Source: Advenella kashmirensis W13003 (GTDB lineage Bacteria > Pseudomonadota > Gammaproteobacteria > Burkholderiales > Burkholderiaceae_B). From it: a DNA stretch of 64,000 bases. The notes beneath the pieces were generated by a model. That model was given only the letters and a program-made list of their open reading frames with translations, did no database searches and was not told where the DNA came from. Location of the stretch: the NCBI RefSeq assembly GCF_000506985.1, contig NZ_KI650979.1:1302710-1366709 (forward strand), given 5' to 3'. Below, in pieces: positions 1 through 9,430 of the stretch; position 1 is the stretch's first letter; each line of letters opens with the position of its first letter. The translations under genes were made by a program, and so were the position numbers.

Positions 1-1
1 T

Positions 2-598
2 GCAAATTATATCCGTGATAAGCATATTGTGACACCGTCGATCATCGGGCACTCTTTGGGCGGTGAAATCGCACTCATGCTTGGCGCACGCTATCCAGAG
101 CTGGCAGGGTCACTCACTATCGTCGATGCCCTGCCTTTTTATAGCTTGTTGTTTGATCCCCAGGCTACCCCCGAGACAGTGAAGCCTCGTGCCGAAATGA
201 TCCGAAATGCAATGATAGCGGCTCCATCAGATCAGGCACTTGCTGCACAAACCCAGGCGATTGCCAACCTCGTTAAAACCGAGGCGTCGCGTCCTGCGAT
301 TGTTAGATCAGCGATGCAGTCTGACCGTAAGACGGTTGCGAATGCAACCTATGAGTTAATGACAACGGATCTTAGATCGGAGCTTAAGCACATCCGCGCT
401 CCGGTAAAGGTTATCTATGCGTATGATGCTGCCTATGGTATCCCACCTGCTGCTGTGGACAGCATGTACAAGAACGCTTACCATTCAGTTTCCAAGGCTA
501 TATTCCAACGCATTGATGGCAGCTTTCATTTTATTATGCTCGACAAGCCTGACCAATTTGAGCGGGCGCTGACCGAATTCCTTAAACAGACCGGGTGA
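2..598 (+). CDS. alpha/beta hydrolase, 5' end cut by window edge
   Basis: The reading frame is open from the first bases, so the N-terminal part (first strands, oxyanion region) lies outside the window. The visible protein starts just before the nucleophile elbow GHSLGG (GxSxG), which marks a serine hydrolase of the alpha/beta fold. A late SFHFIMLDKP segment gives the expected catalytic histidine before the C-terminal helix. A GTG at position 29 is in frame but sits inside the core fold, four strands late, so it is not a credible start. A GST gene follows 25 bases downstream on the same strand. Substrate cannot be told from the sequence. Confidence 0.85.
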   Translation, partial: ANYIRDKHIVTPSIIGHSLGGEIALMLGARYPELAGSLTIVDALPFYSLLFDPQATPETVKPRAEMIRNAMIAAPSDQALAAQTQAIANLVKTEASRPAIVRSAMQSDRKTVANATYELMTTDLRSELKHIRAPVKVIYAYDAAYGIPPAAVDSMYKNAYHSVSKAIFQRIDGSFHFIMLDKPDQFERALTEFLKQTG

Positions 599-623
599 AG
601 TGCACACAACCCAGGAGTCTTCC

Positions 624-1271
624 ATGAGCGAACTGATCCTCACCACATACGACTGGGTTCCCAAGATGCCGCGTGGCTTTGTGCGGGATTTGCGGATACG
701 CTGGGCTTTGGAAGAGGCCGCTTTAGCCTATCGGGTCGAAAGCACATCGTTTCGAGATCGAGGGCCCGAACACTACGCGGCGCAGCCCTTCGGCCAGGTT
801 CCCTGGCTGACCGATGGCGATCTCACCATTTTCGAGAGCGGCGCGATCCTATTGCATCTCGGCGAGAAAAGCTCGGCACTTATACCAACAGACCCGCACG
901 GTCGAGCCGAGGTAGTGCAGTGGGTTATTGCAGCGCTCAACTCTGTCGACCTGCCCAGCCAACCGTGGGCGCTATTCCGGTTCATGGGCTTTCCTGGAGA
1001 AGCGCCAGAGGCCAGGTTCGTGGAAGACTTCATGAAGGCGAGGCTCGATCGGATGGAAGCGGTATTAAAACGCCGCGAGTGGCTCGTAGCTGGACGATTC
1101 ACAGTAGCCGACCTATTGATGGCGGACGTGCTCCGGCCGGTTAACCTGTTCGACGGGCTTGCAAATTACCCTGCTTGCAACGACTACGTCGCTCGCGCCA
1201 CAGCGCGACCCGCGTTCCTTAAAGCATACGATGACCAGATGGCTCACTTTGCTGCGGCAGATACAGCCTGA
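624..1271 (+). CDS. glutathione S-transferase family protein
   Basis: A 215-residue cytosolic GST. The N-terminal thioredoxin-like domain (about residues 1-80) shows the cis-proline in GQVPWL (Pro60) and the glutathione gamma-glutamyl binding pair Glu71-Ser72 in FESGAI. The all-helical C-terminal domain follows. An upstream in-frame GTG at 600 exists, but the ATG at 624 is preceded by AGGAG at 613-617 with good spacing, so 624 is chosen. It follows the partial hydrolase closely and may be cotranscribed with it. Class and electrophilic substrate are not recognisable; detoxification is inferred from family. Confidence 0.88.
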   Translation: MSELILTTYDWVPKMPRGFVRDLRIRWALEEAALAYRVESTSFRDRGPEHYAAQPFGQVPWLTDGDLTIFESGAILLHLGEKSSALIPTDPHGRAEVVQWVIAALNSVDLPSQPWALFRFMGFPGEAPEARFVEDFMKARLDRMEAVLKRREWLVAGRFTVADLLMADVLRPVNLFDGLANYPACNDYVARATARPAFLKAYDDQMAHFAAADTA

Positions 1272-1372
1272 TACCTAACCGCATTCCCGATGGCGTTCAT
1301 AGGGCCGCGTATCGCCTGTTCCATATGCAGGCGTTCAAAGCAAACCCTCCGGCGAAGTTTTTATATAGACCT

Positions 1373-4300
1373 TCATATCGGATTATCCAGCGGGGCATGT
1401 TGCGGATCATTGGCAAAGGTTGATTTGCCATGTTGAACCAGCTTGCGTCCGGACAGTTTACGCAAGGCAACGTAGAACACGGGGGTCAGAAACAGGCCGA
1501 ACAGAGTGACCCCCAACATGCCGGCGAACACCGTGACGCCAGTAGCGGCACGAACTTCTGCGCCGGCACCATGGGAGAACAGCAGCGGAACGGTGCCGGC
1601 GATAAAGGCGATGGAGGTCATGACGATCGGACGCAGACGCAGGTGGCAGGCTTCCAGCGCCGCCTCGATAATGCTGCGGCCCTGCATTTCCAGTTCGCGG
1701 GCGAACTCAACGATCAGGATCGCGTTCTTGCATGCCAGGCCCATCAGCACCACCAGACCGACCTGTACGAATACATTGTTGTCGCCACCGGTCAGCCACA
1801 CGCCGAACAGCGCAGACAACAGACACATTGGCACGATCAGGATCACGGCCATAGGTAGCGTCCAACTCTCGTATAACGCGGCCAGCACCAGAAACACCAG
1901 CAGCACGGCTAGCGGGAACACCACTAATGCCGCCTTGCCTTGCGTCGCCTGTTGGTAGCTAAGGTCCGTCCATTCGAATTGCATGCCAGGAGGTAGCACC
2001 CTCTGCGCCAATTCGGCGATTTTGCCCATCGCTTCATTCGAAGACAGCACGTGCGGATCAGCGCCGCCGGCCAGGTCGGCGGCCGGATAGCCATTGAAGC
2101 GCATCACCGGATCGGGGCCGAAGGTCTGTTTGATCTTCACGACGCTGCCGATCGGCACCATCTCGCCGCGGTCATTGCGGGTGCGCAGGTTGGCGATGTC
2201 TTCAACATCGTCGCGGAACTCGGCGTCAGCCTGTGCGATCACCTGCCAGGTGCGGCCGAACTGGTTAAAGTCATTGACGTAGGCCGACCCCAGATAGGTC
2301 TGTAATGTGTCGAATACATTGGTCAATGGCACACCCTGAGCCTTGGCCTTGACCCGGTCCACTTCTGCGTCAAACTGCGGCACGTTGGCCCGATAGCTGC
2401 TGGCCGGATAGGTCATGCCAGGCGTCTGCGAAATCGCACCTTGCAGCGCCCCCATAACATTTTGCAGTGCGCCGTATCCCATCCCTGCGCGATCTTCAAC
2501 GTACAGGGAATAGCCCGCGCCATTGCCAAGTCCCAGGATCGGCGGTGGCAAGATTGAGAACGTGATGCCTTCCTTCAATGCAGAAATCTTCTGGCTGATT
2601 TCAGCATTGATTTGGGCGGCACTGCGTTTGCGTTCAGAAAACGGCTTCAGGACAGGGAAAGTCACACCTGTATTCGGTGAATTCGTGTTCTGCAATGGGT
2701 TGAAGCCCGGAAATGTCACCGTATGCGTGACGCCCTCGGTCTGCATGGCGATGTCAACCACCTTTTTGAGCAGCGCGTCGGTGCGTTCGAGTGAGGCTCC
2801 TGGCGGCAAGATGACCCCGGTGACAAGATAGCCCTTGTCCTGGTCGGGCACGAAGCCGCCTGGCACCGCCTTGAACATCACACCGGTACCGAGCAACAGC
2901 AACGCATACACGACGAATACCGCGCCACGCTTGCCCAGCACGCGAGACACGGCGCCCTGATAATTCGCTGCACTTTTCTGAAAGAACCGGTTGAACGGAC
3001 GGAATAGCCAGCCGAACAAGCGATCGATCACGCGCGATGGGGCATCTTTTGGCGCATCGTGCGGCTTGAGCAATCGCGCAGCCAGGGCGGGAGACAGGGT
3101 CAGGGAGTTGACCGCCGAGATCAATGTGGAAATGGCGATGGTGGTGGCGAACTGCTTGTAGAACTCGCCGGTCACCCCAGAGAGGAACGCCATAGGTACG
3201 AATACGGCGCACAGCACCAGTGCAATGGCGACGATCGGACCGGATACCTCCGTCATCGCCTGATGCGCGGCGGCCATCGGGGTCAGCCCTTGCTCGATGT
3301 TGCGCTCGACGTTCTCGACCACGACAATGGCGTCGTCGACCACGATGCCGATCGCCAGCACCAGTCCGAACAGGCTCAGAGTGTTGATCGTGAAGCCCAA
3401 CAGGTACAGCCCCGCGAAGGTGCCAACGACCGACACCGGCACCGCGACCAACGGAATGATCGACGCGCGCCAGGTCTGCAGGAACAGGATAACCACCAGC
3501 ACGACCAGCAGCACCGCCTCCAGCAGTGTGCTGACGACTGCCTTGATCGAGTCGCGCACAAAAATGGTGGTGTCGTACACCGACGCATAGCTGACGCCGG
3601 GAGGGAAGCCCTTCTGGATCTCATCCATCGTGCTGATCACCTGGTTTCGGATGTCCAATACATTGGCGCCGGGCGTCTGGAATATTCCCAGCGCCACGGT
3701 GTTCTTGCCGTCCAGTTGTGAGCGCAAGCTGTAGTCGTTTGCGCCAAGCTCCAGACGGGCTACGTCGCGAAGGCGCACAATCTGGCCGTCGCGACCGCTC
3801 TTGAGCACAATATCGCCGAATTCCTCGACGGTGCTCAATCGTCCCTTCGCATTAATCAAGCTCAGAAATTGACTATTGGGCATCGGTTCAGCGCCAATCT
3901 GGCCGGCTGACACCTGCACGTTCTGCTCGCGCATTGCCGTGACGACGTCGCTTGCGGTCAGGTTGCGGGCGGCGATCTTTCCAGGATCGAGCCAGGCGCG
4001 CATGGCATAGTCGCCGCCGCCAAACACCCCAACGTCGCCGACACCCGGAATCCGTGCAAGCGCGTCCTTGACATGCAAGCGCGCGTAATTACGCAGATAC
4101 TGAGAATCGTAGCGGGCGTCCGGCGAGATGAGATTGACAACCATCATGAACGTCGGTGACTGCTTTTGTACAGTCACGCCCTGGCGGCGCACGTCTTCGG
4201 GCAGACGCGCCTGTGCCTGGGCAACGCGGTTCTGCACACGCACGGTGGCATCGTCGGCGTCAGTGCCAGGGCGAAACGTCACGGTCATCTGCAGCACGCC

Positions 4301-4561
4301 ATCGGAGCCGGCGACCGACTTGAAGTACATCATGCCTTCGACGCCGTTGATCGCTTCTTCCAGGGGCGCTGACACGGTCTCGGCAATGACCTTGGGATTG
4401 GCGCCCGGGTACACGGTGCGCACCACCACAGACGGTGGCACGACGTCAGGGTATTCGTTAGTCGGCAGGATCGGGATTGCAATCAGGCCGGCGGCGAAAA
4501 TCACGATAGACAGGACCGCAGCGAAGATCGGGCGGTCGATGAAAAACTTTGAAAAATCCAT
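1373..4561 (-). CDS. RND multidrug efflux pump, inner-membrane permease (MexF/OqxB-like)
   Basis: A 1062-residue HAE-1 RND transporter, full family length. It exports hydrophobic compounds by proton antiport in a trimeric complex with an adaptor and an outer-membrane channel. Visible marks: N-terminal FFIDRPIFA, TM4 proton-relay pair Asp409-Asp410 in GIVVDDAIVVVENVER, a lysine in TM10 (GLACKNAILIVEF), and two large periplasmic loops between TM1-2 and TM7-8. The start at 4561 follows GAGGAAA; a longer frame to 4630 overlaps the upstream gene and is rejected. It lies 13 bases after the adaptor gene. No outer-membrane factor gene is present next to it, so a TolC/OprM-type channel must come from elsewhere. 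MexF/OqxB similarity is a judgement by eye. Confidence 0.95.
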   Translation of the reverse strand: MDFSKFFIDRPIFAAVLSIVIFAAGLIAIPILPTNEYPDVVPPSVVVRTVYPGANPKVIAETVSAPLEEAINGVEGMMYFKSVAGSDGVLQMTVTFRPGTDADDATVRVQNRVAQAQARLPEDVRRQGVTVQKQSPTFMMVVNLISPDARYDSQYLRNYARLHVKDALARIPGVGDVGVFGGGDYAMRAWLDPGKIAARNLTASDVVTAMREQNVQVSAGQIGAEPMPNSQFLSLINAKGRLSTVEEFGDIVLKSGRDGQIVRLRDVARLELGANDYSLRSQLDGKNTVALGIFQTPGANVLDIRNQVISTMDEIQKGFPPGVSYASVYDTTIFVRDSIKAVVSTLLEAVLLVVLVVILFLQTWRASIIPLVAVPVSVVGTFAGLYLLGFTINTLSLFGLVLAIGIVVDDAIVVVENVERNIEQGLTPMAAAHQAMTEVSGPIVAIALVLCAVFVPMAFLSGVTGEFYKQFATTIAISTLISAVNSLTLSPALAARLLKPHDAPKDAPSRVIDRLFGWLFRPFNRFFQKSAANYQGAVSRVLGKRGAVFVVYALLLLGTGVMFKAVPGGFVPDQDKGYLVTGVILPPGASLERTDALLKKVVDIAMQTEGVTHTVTFPGFNPLQNTNSPNTGVTFPVLKPFSERKRSAAQINAEISQKISALKEGITFSILPPPILGLGNGAGYSLYVEDRAGMGYGALQNVMGALQGAISQTPGMTYPASSYRANVPQFDAEVDRVKAKAQGVPLTNVFDTLQTYLGSAYVNDFNQFGRTWQVIAQADAEFRDDVEDIANLRTRNDRGEMVPIGSVVKIKQTFGPDPVMRFNGYPAADLAGGADPHVLSSNEAMGKIAELAQRVLPPGMQFEWTDLSYQQATQGKAALVVFPLAVLLVFLVLAALYESWTLPMAVILIVPMCLLSALFGVWLTGGDNNVFVQVGLVVLMGLACKNAILIVEFARELEMQGRSIIEAALEACHLRLRPIVMTSIAFIAGTVPLLFSHGAGAEVRAATGVTVFAGMLGVTLFGLFLTPVFYVALRKLSGRKLVQHGKSTFANDPQHAPLDNPI

Positions 4562-4574
4562 AGCGCCGGTTTCC

Positions 4575-5765
4575 TCAGTTAGACGCGACGTTGGCTGCGT
4601 TCGGCTGCATCGGCACGGTTTTCGCATCAACCGGAAGGCCCGGCATGTACACTTTATCCACGCCGTCGACGATCACTTTGTCGCCAGGGGCGAGGCCGCT
4701 TTCGACAATGCGCAGGCCGTTGGCCTTGCGGCCAAGCTTGACGTCATGGCGCTGGGCCTTACCCTTCTCGTCAACAATCCACACGTACTTGCGATCCTGG
4801 TCGGTCAACACCGCCTTGTCGTTGATCAGCAGCGCATCGAACTGCGCGCTACCGAGCAGGCGCACGCGTGCAAACAGGCCTGGGGTGAACACCCCGTCTT
4901 TGTTGTCCAGTACGGCACGCATGCGAATGGTGCCGGTATTGCTGTCGATCTGGTTGTCAAGAAAGTCGACGGTACCGCGATGCGGGAATCCATCTTCGCC
5001 GGATAGGCCGACCTGCACGGGCAACTTGCCGTTCAGGTCGCTACCACGCCGACCATTGCGCGCCATTTCCGCATAGTGCAGGAACGCACTTTCATCGGCG
5101 TTGAAATACACATATACCTTTTCCTGCGAGACCAGCGTGGTCAGTACACTGCCTGCATCGTCGGCGTTGACCAGATTTCCGGCTGTGACTTCGGCCCTGC
5201 CTGCGAGACCCGAAATCGGTGCGCGCACTTGCGTCCACTCAACGTTCAGAAGCGCAGCATTCACGGCTGCCTCGGCCGCCTGCGCATCCGTTTGTGCGAC
5301 TGCGGCGGCAGTGCGTCGTTGTTCGTACATCTCGGTGGACACGGCCCGCTGAGCGACCAGCACCCGCGCTCGTTTGGCTTCGCTGGCGCTTTGGCCGGCA
5401 TGCGCGCGGGCGCGCGCCAGTTGGGCTTTGGCCTGTGCCAGGACAGTGCGGTAGCTGCTCGCATCAATGACGAACAGCACATCACCCCTGTGCACCTCGC
5501 TACCTTCGGTAAAGGCAACGCGCTCAATGTAGCCGGAGACGCGCGGGCGCAGTTTAACGGTTTCGACCGCATCAATACGGCCGTTGTAATCGTCCCACAG
5601 TCTGACGTCTTGCAGCGCTACTTGCGCGACGCTGACTGATGGAGGCGGCATGGACGCGGTTTTGGTCTGGTCACTGCAACCAGTCAGCATCATGACGGTC
5701 ATGGCACTGACAAGCCATGCGGCCAATATTGGTCGCTCGAAGTAAGACATAATGGAGGAGTACAT
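4575..5765 (-). CDS. RND efflux periplasmic adaptor, lipoprotein (MexE/AcrA family)
   Basis: A 396-residue membrane-fusion protein linking the RND pump to an outer-membrane channel. The N-terminus is a lipoprotein signal with lipobox LTGC (Cys30). The split biotinyl-lipoyl halves flank an alpha-helical hairpin rich in Ala/Gln/Arg, roughly residues 70-180, followed by beta-barrel and membrane-proximal domains, as in AcrA. It is first in the pump operon, with the permease 13 bases downstream, and is transcribed divergently from a LysR gene. Start is uncertain: ATG at 5765 or 5750; neither has a clear ribosome-binding site. Confidence 0.93.
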   Translation of the reverse strand: MYSSIMSYFERPILAAWLVSAMTVMMLTGCSDQTKTASMPPPSVSVAQVALQDVRLWDDYNGRIDAVETVKLRPRVSGYIERVAFTEGSEVHRGDVLFVIDASSYRTVLAQAKAQLARARAHAGQSASEAKRARVLVAQRAVSTEMYEQRRTAAAVAQTDAQAAEAAVNAALLNVEWTQVRAPISGLAGRAEVTAGNLVNADDAGSVLTTLVSQEKVYVYFNADESAFLHYAEMARNGRRGSDLNGKLPVQVGLSGEDGFPHRGTVDFLDNQIDSNTGTIRMRAVLDNKDGVFTPGLFARVRLLGSAQFDALLINDKAVLTDQDRKYVWIVDEKGKAQRHDVKLGRKANGLRIVESGLAPGDKVIVDGVDKVYMPGLPVDAKTVPMQPNAANVASN

Positions 5766-5893
5766 TGAAGGTGCTTCTGTTGAAAAAAAAGGAAAAAATC
5801 AAAACGGGGGTGCTGAATCACAACTGAAATTCAGTGTGTCGCCCGGCGCTGAGTGCGGAATTCGTTTCGGTCTGGCGAGGTCAAATGTCAATT

Positions 5894-5958
5894 GACTACA
5901 ATATAGTCTGAACAATGAAATAGATAAATAGTTGAAAATGAGATAGACTGTTGTCTAT
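5894..5958. promoter_or_regulatory. two palindromes in the divergent efflux-pump/LysR promoter region
   Basis: The intergenic region 5766-6054 is AT-rich and holds two perfect inverted repeats: GACTA-N5-TAGTC at 5894-5908 and ATAGAC-N4-GTCTAT at 5943-5958. They share a TAGAC/GTCTA-like half site and lie 35 bases apart, an arrangement typical of recognition and activation sites of a LysR regulator controlling a divergent operon. Binding by the adjacent regulator is inferred. Confidence 0.5.
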
Positions 5959-6054
5959 AAAGACAATAATTGCTGTGGATGTACTCAAGTCGTTCCAAAG
6001 GAACGGTTTCACCCCGGTCTGCTGGTTAATCCCTCAAGTTAAAAGCCACCTACT

Positions 6055-7005
6055 ATGTCTACGAACACATTAATAGATCTGCCAGAAATGAGATTATTCG
6101 CGGCGGTTGTAACCGATGGCTCCTTCACCGCGGCCGCGGATCGACTCGGCACGGATAAGGCGCGCGTCAGCCGTATCGTCCGACGTATGGAAGAAAAACT
6201 CGGCGCTCAGCTTCTTACCCGATCGACACGCCATCTCAGCGTCACCGAGGTTGGGCGTGATTACTTCGAACGCGCCATGTGCATCCTGACTGCTGCCGAG
6301 GCAGCCCAGGCTTCGGTAGCGCAACAGTCCAGAGAGCCAAAAGGACTGATCAAAATCACGGCGGGCGCTGAGTTCGGGACGCTGGTCGTGGACGAATGGA
6401 TCGCGGCGTTTTTGCGGCAGTCACCGAAGGTAACGGTCGAGGCGGAATACACGAGCCGCCAGGTTGACATCATTCATGAAGGGTTCGATGTCGCGATTCG
6501 TGTCGGTACGCTTGATGATTCAGGGCTTTCTGCGCGCAAGCTCGGCGAGATGGTGTTTGGGCTGTATGCAGCCCCTGATTATCTGAAGCGCGGTCCGGCG
6601 TTATCCACAGTCAGCGATCTGAAGCATCACGATCTGATCATGACGAGGACGCGTGGCCGCTCGAACTGGACTCTTGTCAATGGAGCACACACAGAGAGGG
6701 TTGCGGTGTCCCCACGCAGTGCAGTCAATAGTACGATCTCTGCCAGAAACCTGGCTCTTGCAGGACTTGGAATTGCGCAGTTGCCTCGTTTCATGGCTGA
6801 GCCATATGTGACCGATGGCACGTTGTCATGGGTACTTCCTGATTGGGCAGATGCCCCCGCTCCTGTTCATGCTGTATTCGCGTCAAGCCGGTATATGGAT
6901 CCCAAAGTGCGTAGTTTTGTAGATCTTATTTTGAGTACGTTTAAATGCGGTGACTGTCGTTCACGGGAAATGACGGACGACCGGCAGGAGCAGATTGCAG
7001 CTTAG
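6055..7005 (+). CDS. LysR-family transcriptional regulator, divergent from efflux pump
   Basis: A 316-residue LTTR. The N-terminal winged helix-turn-helix (about residues 8-67) reads FTAAADRLGTDKARVSRIVRRMEEKLGAQLL, here described by its key FTAAADRLG and RIVRRMEEKLG parts. The C-terminal effector-binding domain has the CrgA-type signature DVAIRVGTLDDSGLSARKLG. It faces the RND pump operon across a 289-base region with two palindromes, so it most likely controls the pump and itself. Effector unknown. Confidence 0.92.
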   Translation: MSTNTLIDLPEMRLFAAVVTDGSFTAAADRLGTDKARVSRIVRRMEEKLGAQLLTRSTRHLSVTEVGRDYFERAMCILTAAEAAQASVAQQSREPKGLIKITAGAEFGTLVVDEWIAAFLRQSPKVTVEAEYTSRQVDIIHEGFDVAIRVGTLDDSGLSARKLGEMVFGLYAAPDYLKRGPALSTVSDLKHHDLIMTRTRGRSNWTLVNGAHTERVAVSPRSAVNSTISARNLALAGLGIAQLPRFMAEPYVTDGTLSWVLPDWADAPAPVHAVFASSRYMDPKVRSFVDLILSTFKCGDCRSREMTDDRQEQIAA

Positions 7006-7032
7006 CCGGCCGTCGACGTTGAGCCGCAGAAC

Positions 7033-8097
7033 TTAACGTGATTTATGCACCACGTTGTCGCCAAAAATATTATTCTGCACCATTGGCCGCTGCAAAAATT
7101 CATGCGGAAACCCGGCCGCGACACGAGAGATGATGTTCAGGTGCTGTAAATGTTCTTCAGGCAGAACCAGTTCCAGGGCCTGCAGATTGTCCTCAAACTG
7201 ACTGAAGGTGCGAGCGCCGATAATCGGTGTCACGTTCGGGCCGCTCCGCTGAAGGATCCACGCTAATGAGACCTGCGCGGCAGAGACACCCAGTTCCTTC
7301 GCAATGGTCACCACATGATCGGCAATATCCAGGTTTTTATCGGAGAGTGAGCCCATGTCAGTGGCTACTTCCTGACGTGTGGCGTTTGCTGTGTGTGTGA
7401 CTGCCTCGCCTCCCAGGTGTTGACGATTGTATTTGCCGGTCAGTACACCGAAGCCCAGCGGTGACCAGCCCGTTACACCGATGCCAAGCGCGTCTGCCAT
7501 GGGAAGCAATTCGCTCTCAACGGTACGCTGAATCAGACTGTATTCGATCTGCATTGCAACGAACGGCGACCAGCCGCGCAGTTCTGCCATGGTTTGCATG
7601 CGCGATACTTGCCAGGCGGGCGTGTCGGAGATACCTGCGTAAACAACCTTGCCGGCCCGGACCAAATCGTCAAAGGCCCGCATAATTTCGTCGTCTGGCG
7701 TCAGTCCGTCCCAGGCGTGCAGGTAGAGTAAATCAATATAATCGGTGTTCAATCGCTTCAGGCTGGCTTCGACAGAGCGAATCATGTTCAGCCGATGGTT
7801 GCCGCCCATATTGGGATTGCCGTTTTGCATGTTCAGTGTGTACTTGGTAGCAAGCACAACGCGTTCACGCCGATCTTTCAGGAATTGTCCCAACAGTGTT
7901 TCCGAGGTGCCGTTGGTGTAGTAATTGGCGGTGTCGACAAAATTGCCGCCGCGCTCCAGGAAGGCATCAAATATACGTTGGGCTTCACCGGTGTCTGCAC
8001 CCCAGCCCCAGTCTGTTCCAAACGTCATTGTGCCCAGTGCAACGGGGCTGATGCGCAAACCGGAACGTCCCAGGGTTGTGTAGTGATTCAATTGCAT
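7033..8097 (-). CDS. aldo/keto reductase
   Basis: A 354-residue NAD(P)H-dependent oxidoreductase with the (beta/alpha)8 barrel of the AKR family. The catalytic tetrad is visible: Asp55 (FVDTANYY), Tyr60, Lys85 (ATKYTLN) and His127 (LLYLHAWD). The cofactor part ends with the usual ARTFSQFEDNL region. The start at 8097 has GGAG six to seven bases upstream. It is transcribed divergently from the LysR gene at 8317, which is its probable regulator, and converges with the LysR gene at 6055. Physiological aldehyde or ketone substrate is not evident. Confidence 0.93.
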   Translation of the reverse strand: MQLNHYTTLGRSGLRISPVALGTMTFGTDWGWGADTGEAQRIFDAFLERGGNFVDTANYYTNGTSETLLGQFLKDRRERVVLATKYTLNMQNGNPNMGGNHRLNMIRSVEASLKRLNTDYIDLLYLHAWDGLTPDDEIMRAFDDLVRAGKVVYAGISDTPAWQVSRMQTMAELRGWSPFVAMQIEYSLIQRTVESELLPMADALGIGVTGWSPLGFGVLTGKYNRQHLGGEAVTHTANATRQEVATDMGSLSDKNLDIADHVVTIAKELGVSAAQVSLAWILQRSGPNVTPIIGARTFSQFEDNLQALELVLPEEHLQHLNIISRVAAGFPHEFLQRPMVQNNIFGDNVVHKSR

Positions 8098-8273
8098 GTT
8101 CGCTCCATGAAGTAAATGATAAATGTGATTGCCTCAATCGATCTGAAGTAATCATTCCCTGGCACGCTTGATGGAACATCACGACCGGGCCTTGTTCGTC
8201 AACATTGCGCTCAGATCCGGTTCCGTCGCGAGGGGACAGCCATAGCATAATGGGTGGATTGCCCGTGAAAAAT

Positions 8274-8292
8274 AGGTAAAAATGAAATACCT
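8274..8292. promoter_or_regulatory. candidate LysR operator, AGGTA-N9-TACCT
   Basis: In the 219-base divergent region between the reductase and the LysR gene an inverted repeat AGGTA (8274-8278) and TACCT (8288-8292) with a 9-base spacer lies about 25 bases before the LysR start. The T-N11-A-like geometry suits an autoregulatory LTTR site. Arms are short, so chance cannot be excluded. Confidence 0.3.
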
Positions 8293-8316
8293 TATGAAGC
8301 TGTACTAACTAATTGG

Positions 8317-9261
8317 ATGGAAGGCATGAGCAATTTACCGGCTGAACTGATACCTGCGATTGCTGCATTTGCACGTGTTGCGCAGTGCGCCAGCTTTACC
8401 CAGGCAGCGGCACAGTTGGGCGTTTCGCCATCTGCGCTGTCCCAAAATGTGCGCACGCTGGAAAAGCGCCTGGGGGTACGGCTATTGCATCGCACAACAA
8501 GACATGTCGGGGTCACGGAACTGGGCCAGCAATTTCTGGATCAGGTCATGCCTGCTTTACAGCAACTGGATAGTGCAATTGCCGGGCTGGACGAGCGTAA
8601 AGATCAACCGGCGGGTCTGCTGCGAATCAATTTGTCTCATGTTGCTTGTGATCTACTTTTAAAGCCGCATATTGCCGGTTTTTTCGACGCTTATCCGGCG
8701 ATCACACTTGAATTTATCTGTGAGAACAGACTGGTTGATGTGATTGCGGAAGGATGTGACGCCGGCATTCGGCTGGGAGAGTCATTGGTGCAGGACATGA
8801 TTGCTGTACCGGTGGGTGGTACCCAGCGCATGGTCGTGTTTGCCTCGCCTGCGTATCTGGATAAATCTGATATACCGCGTAAACCGGAAGATCTGTTGCA
8901 GCATCAGTGTGTCAATATACGGCGCACAACTGGCCAGATATATCATTGGGAATTTCAGAATAAAAATCGTCACTTCGAGATGCGGGTCTCGGGCAATTTG
9001 ATCGGGAACGATAATACGTCGCTTATCGATATGGTACGTGAAGGCATGGGCATCGGCTATGCCTTCGAGCAGGAGGTGAGCGACGATTTTGATCGTGGCA
9101 CCCTGATGCCCCTGCTGGAATCGTACTGGCCTTCTTTTCCCGGCTTTTATCTGTACTACCCTTCGCGCCAGCATATGCCTCGCAAATTGCGGGTTTTCAT
9201 TGATTACCTGCAGGCAAAAAACAGGCCTCAGGCTGATGGAAAAGTAAAAAGAACGCGCTAG
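8317..9261 (+). CDS. LysR-family transcriptional regulator, divergent from aldo/keto reductase
   Basis: A 314-residue LTTR with N-terminal helix-turn-helix (FTQAAAQLGVSPSALSQ, about residues 28-44) followed by LEKRLGVRLLHRTTR. The effector domain contains DAGIRLGESLVQDMIAVPVG, the usual CrgA-type motif. The start could be ATG 8317 or ATG 8326; neither has an ideal ribosome-binding site. The head-to-head position implies control of the aldo/keto reductase. Confidence 0.92.
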   Translation: MEGMSNLPAELIPAIAAFARVAQCASFTQAAAQLGVSPSALSQNVRTLEKRLGVRLLHRTTRHVGVTELGQQFLDQVMPALQQLDSAIAGLDERKDQPAGLLRINLSHVACDLLLKPHIAGFFDAYPAITLEFICENRLVDVIAEGCDAGIRLGESLVQDMIAVPVGGTQRMVVFASPAYLDKSDIPRKPEDLLQHQCVNIRRTTGQIYHWEFQNKNRHFEMRVSGNLIGNDNTSLIDMVREGMGIGYAFEQEVSDDFDRGTLMPLLESYWPSFPGFYLYYPSRQHMPRKLRVFIDYLQAKNRPQADGKVKRTR

Positions 9262-9373
9262 CCGCACACCTGCAGTCAACTTTGCAAATGCAATAGAAAA
9301 GGGTGAAACACCGGCTGGTTCCGGCTCGTTCCAGGGACACGTGCCATTGAGTGAAGTGATTGAACGTTTTGGT

Positions 9374-9400
9374 TCCCATGGGCCTGCTCGACCCATGGGA
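9374..9400. terminator. hairpin between convergent genes
   Basis: A 9-bp perfect stem, TCCCATGGG at 9374-9382 and CCCATGGGA at 9392-9400, with a 9-base loop. It lies between the 3' ends of the LysR gene (9261) and the leftward Hint gene (9431). There is no T-run on either side, so it would be a non-canonical bidirectional terminator or an mRNA 3'-end stabiliser. Confidence 0.35.
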
Positions 9401-9430
9401 GATTGAACTCCTCGTTAAACGATGCCGTGA

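Noticed and set aside
3059-3721. 220-residue plus-strand frame inside the RND pump
   Set aside because: Antisense artefact with Gln/Arg/His-rich composition.
9262-9430. Open stretch continuing past the LysR stop that reads like a protein tail (PLSEVIERFGSHG)
   Set aside because: Could be a remnant of an ExoD-like or other gene, but it is too short and has no start site; only the hairpin is listed.
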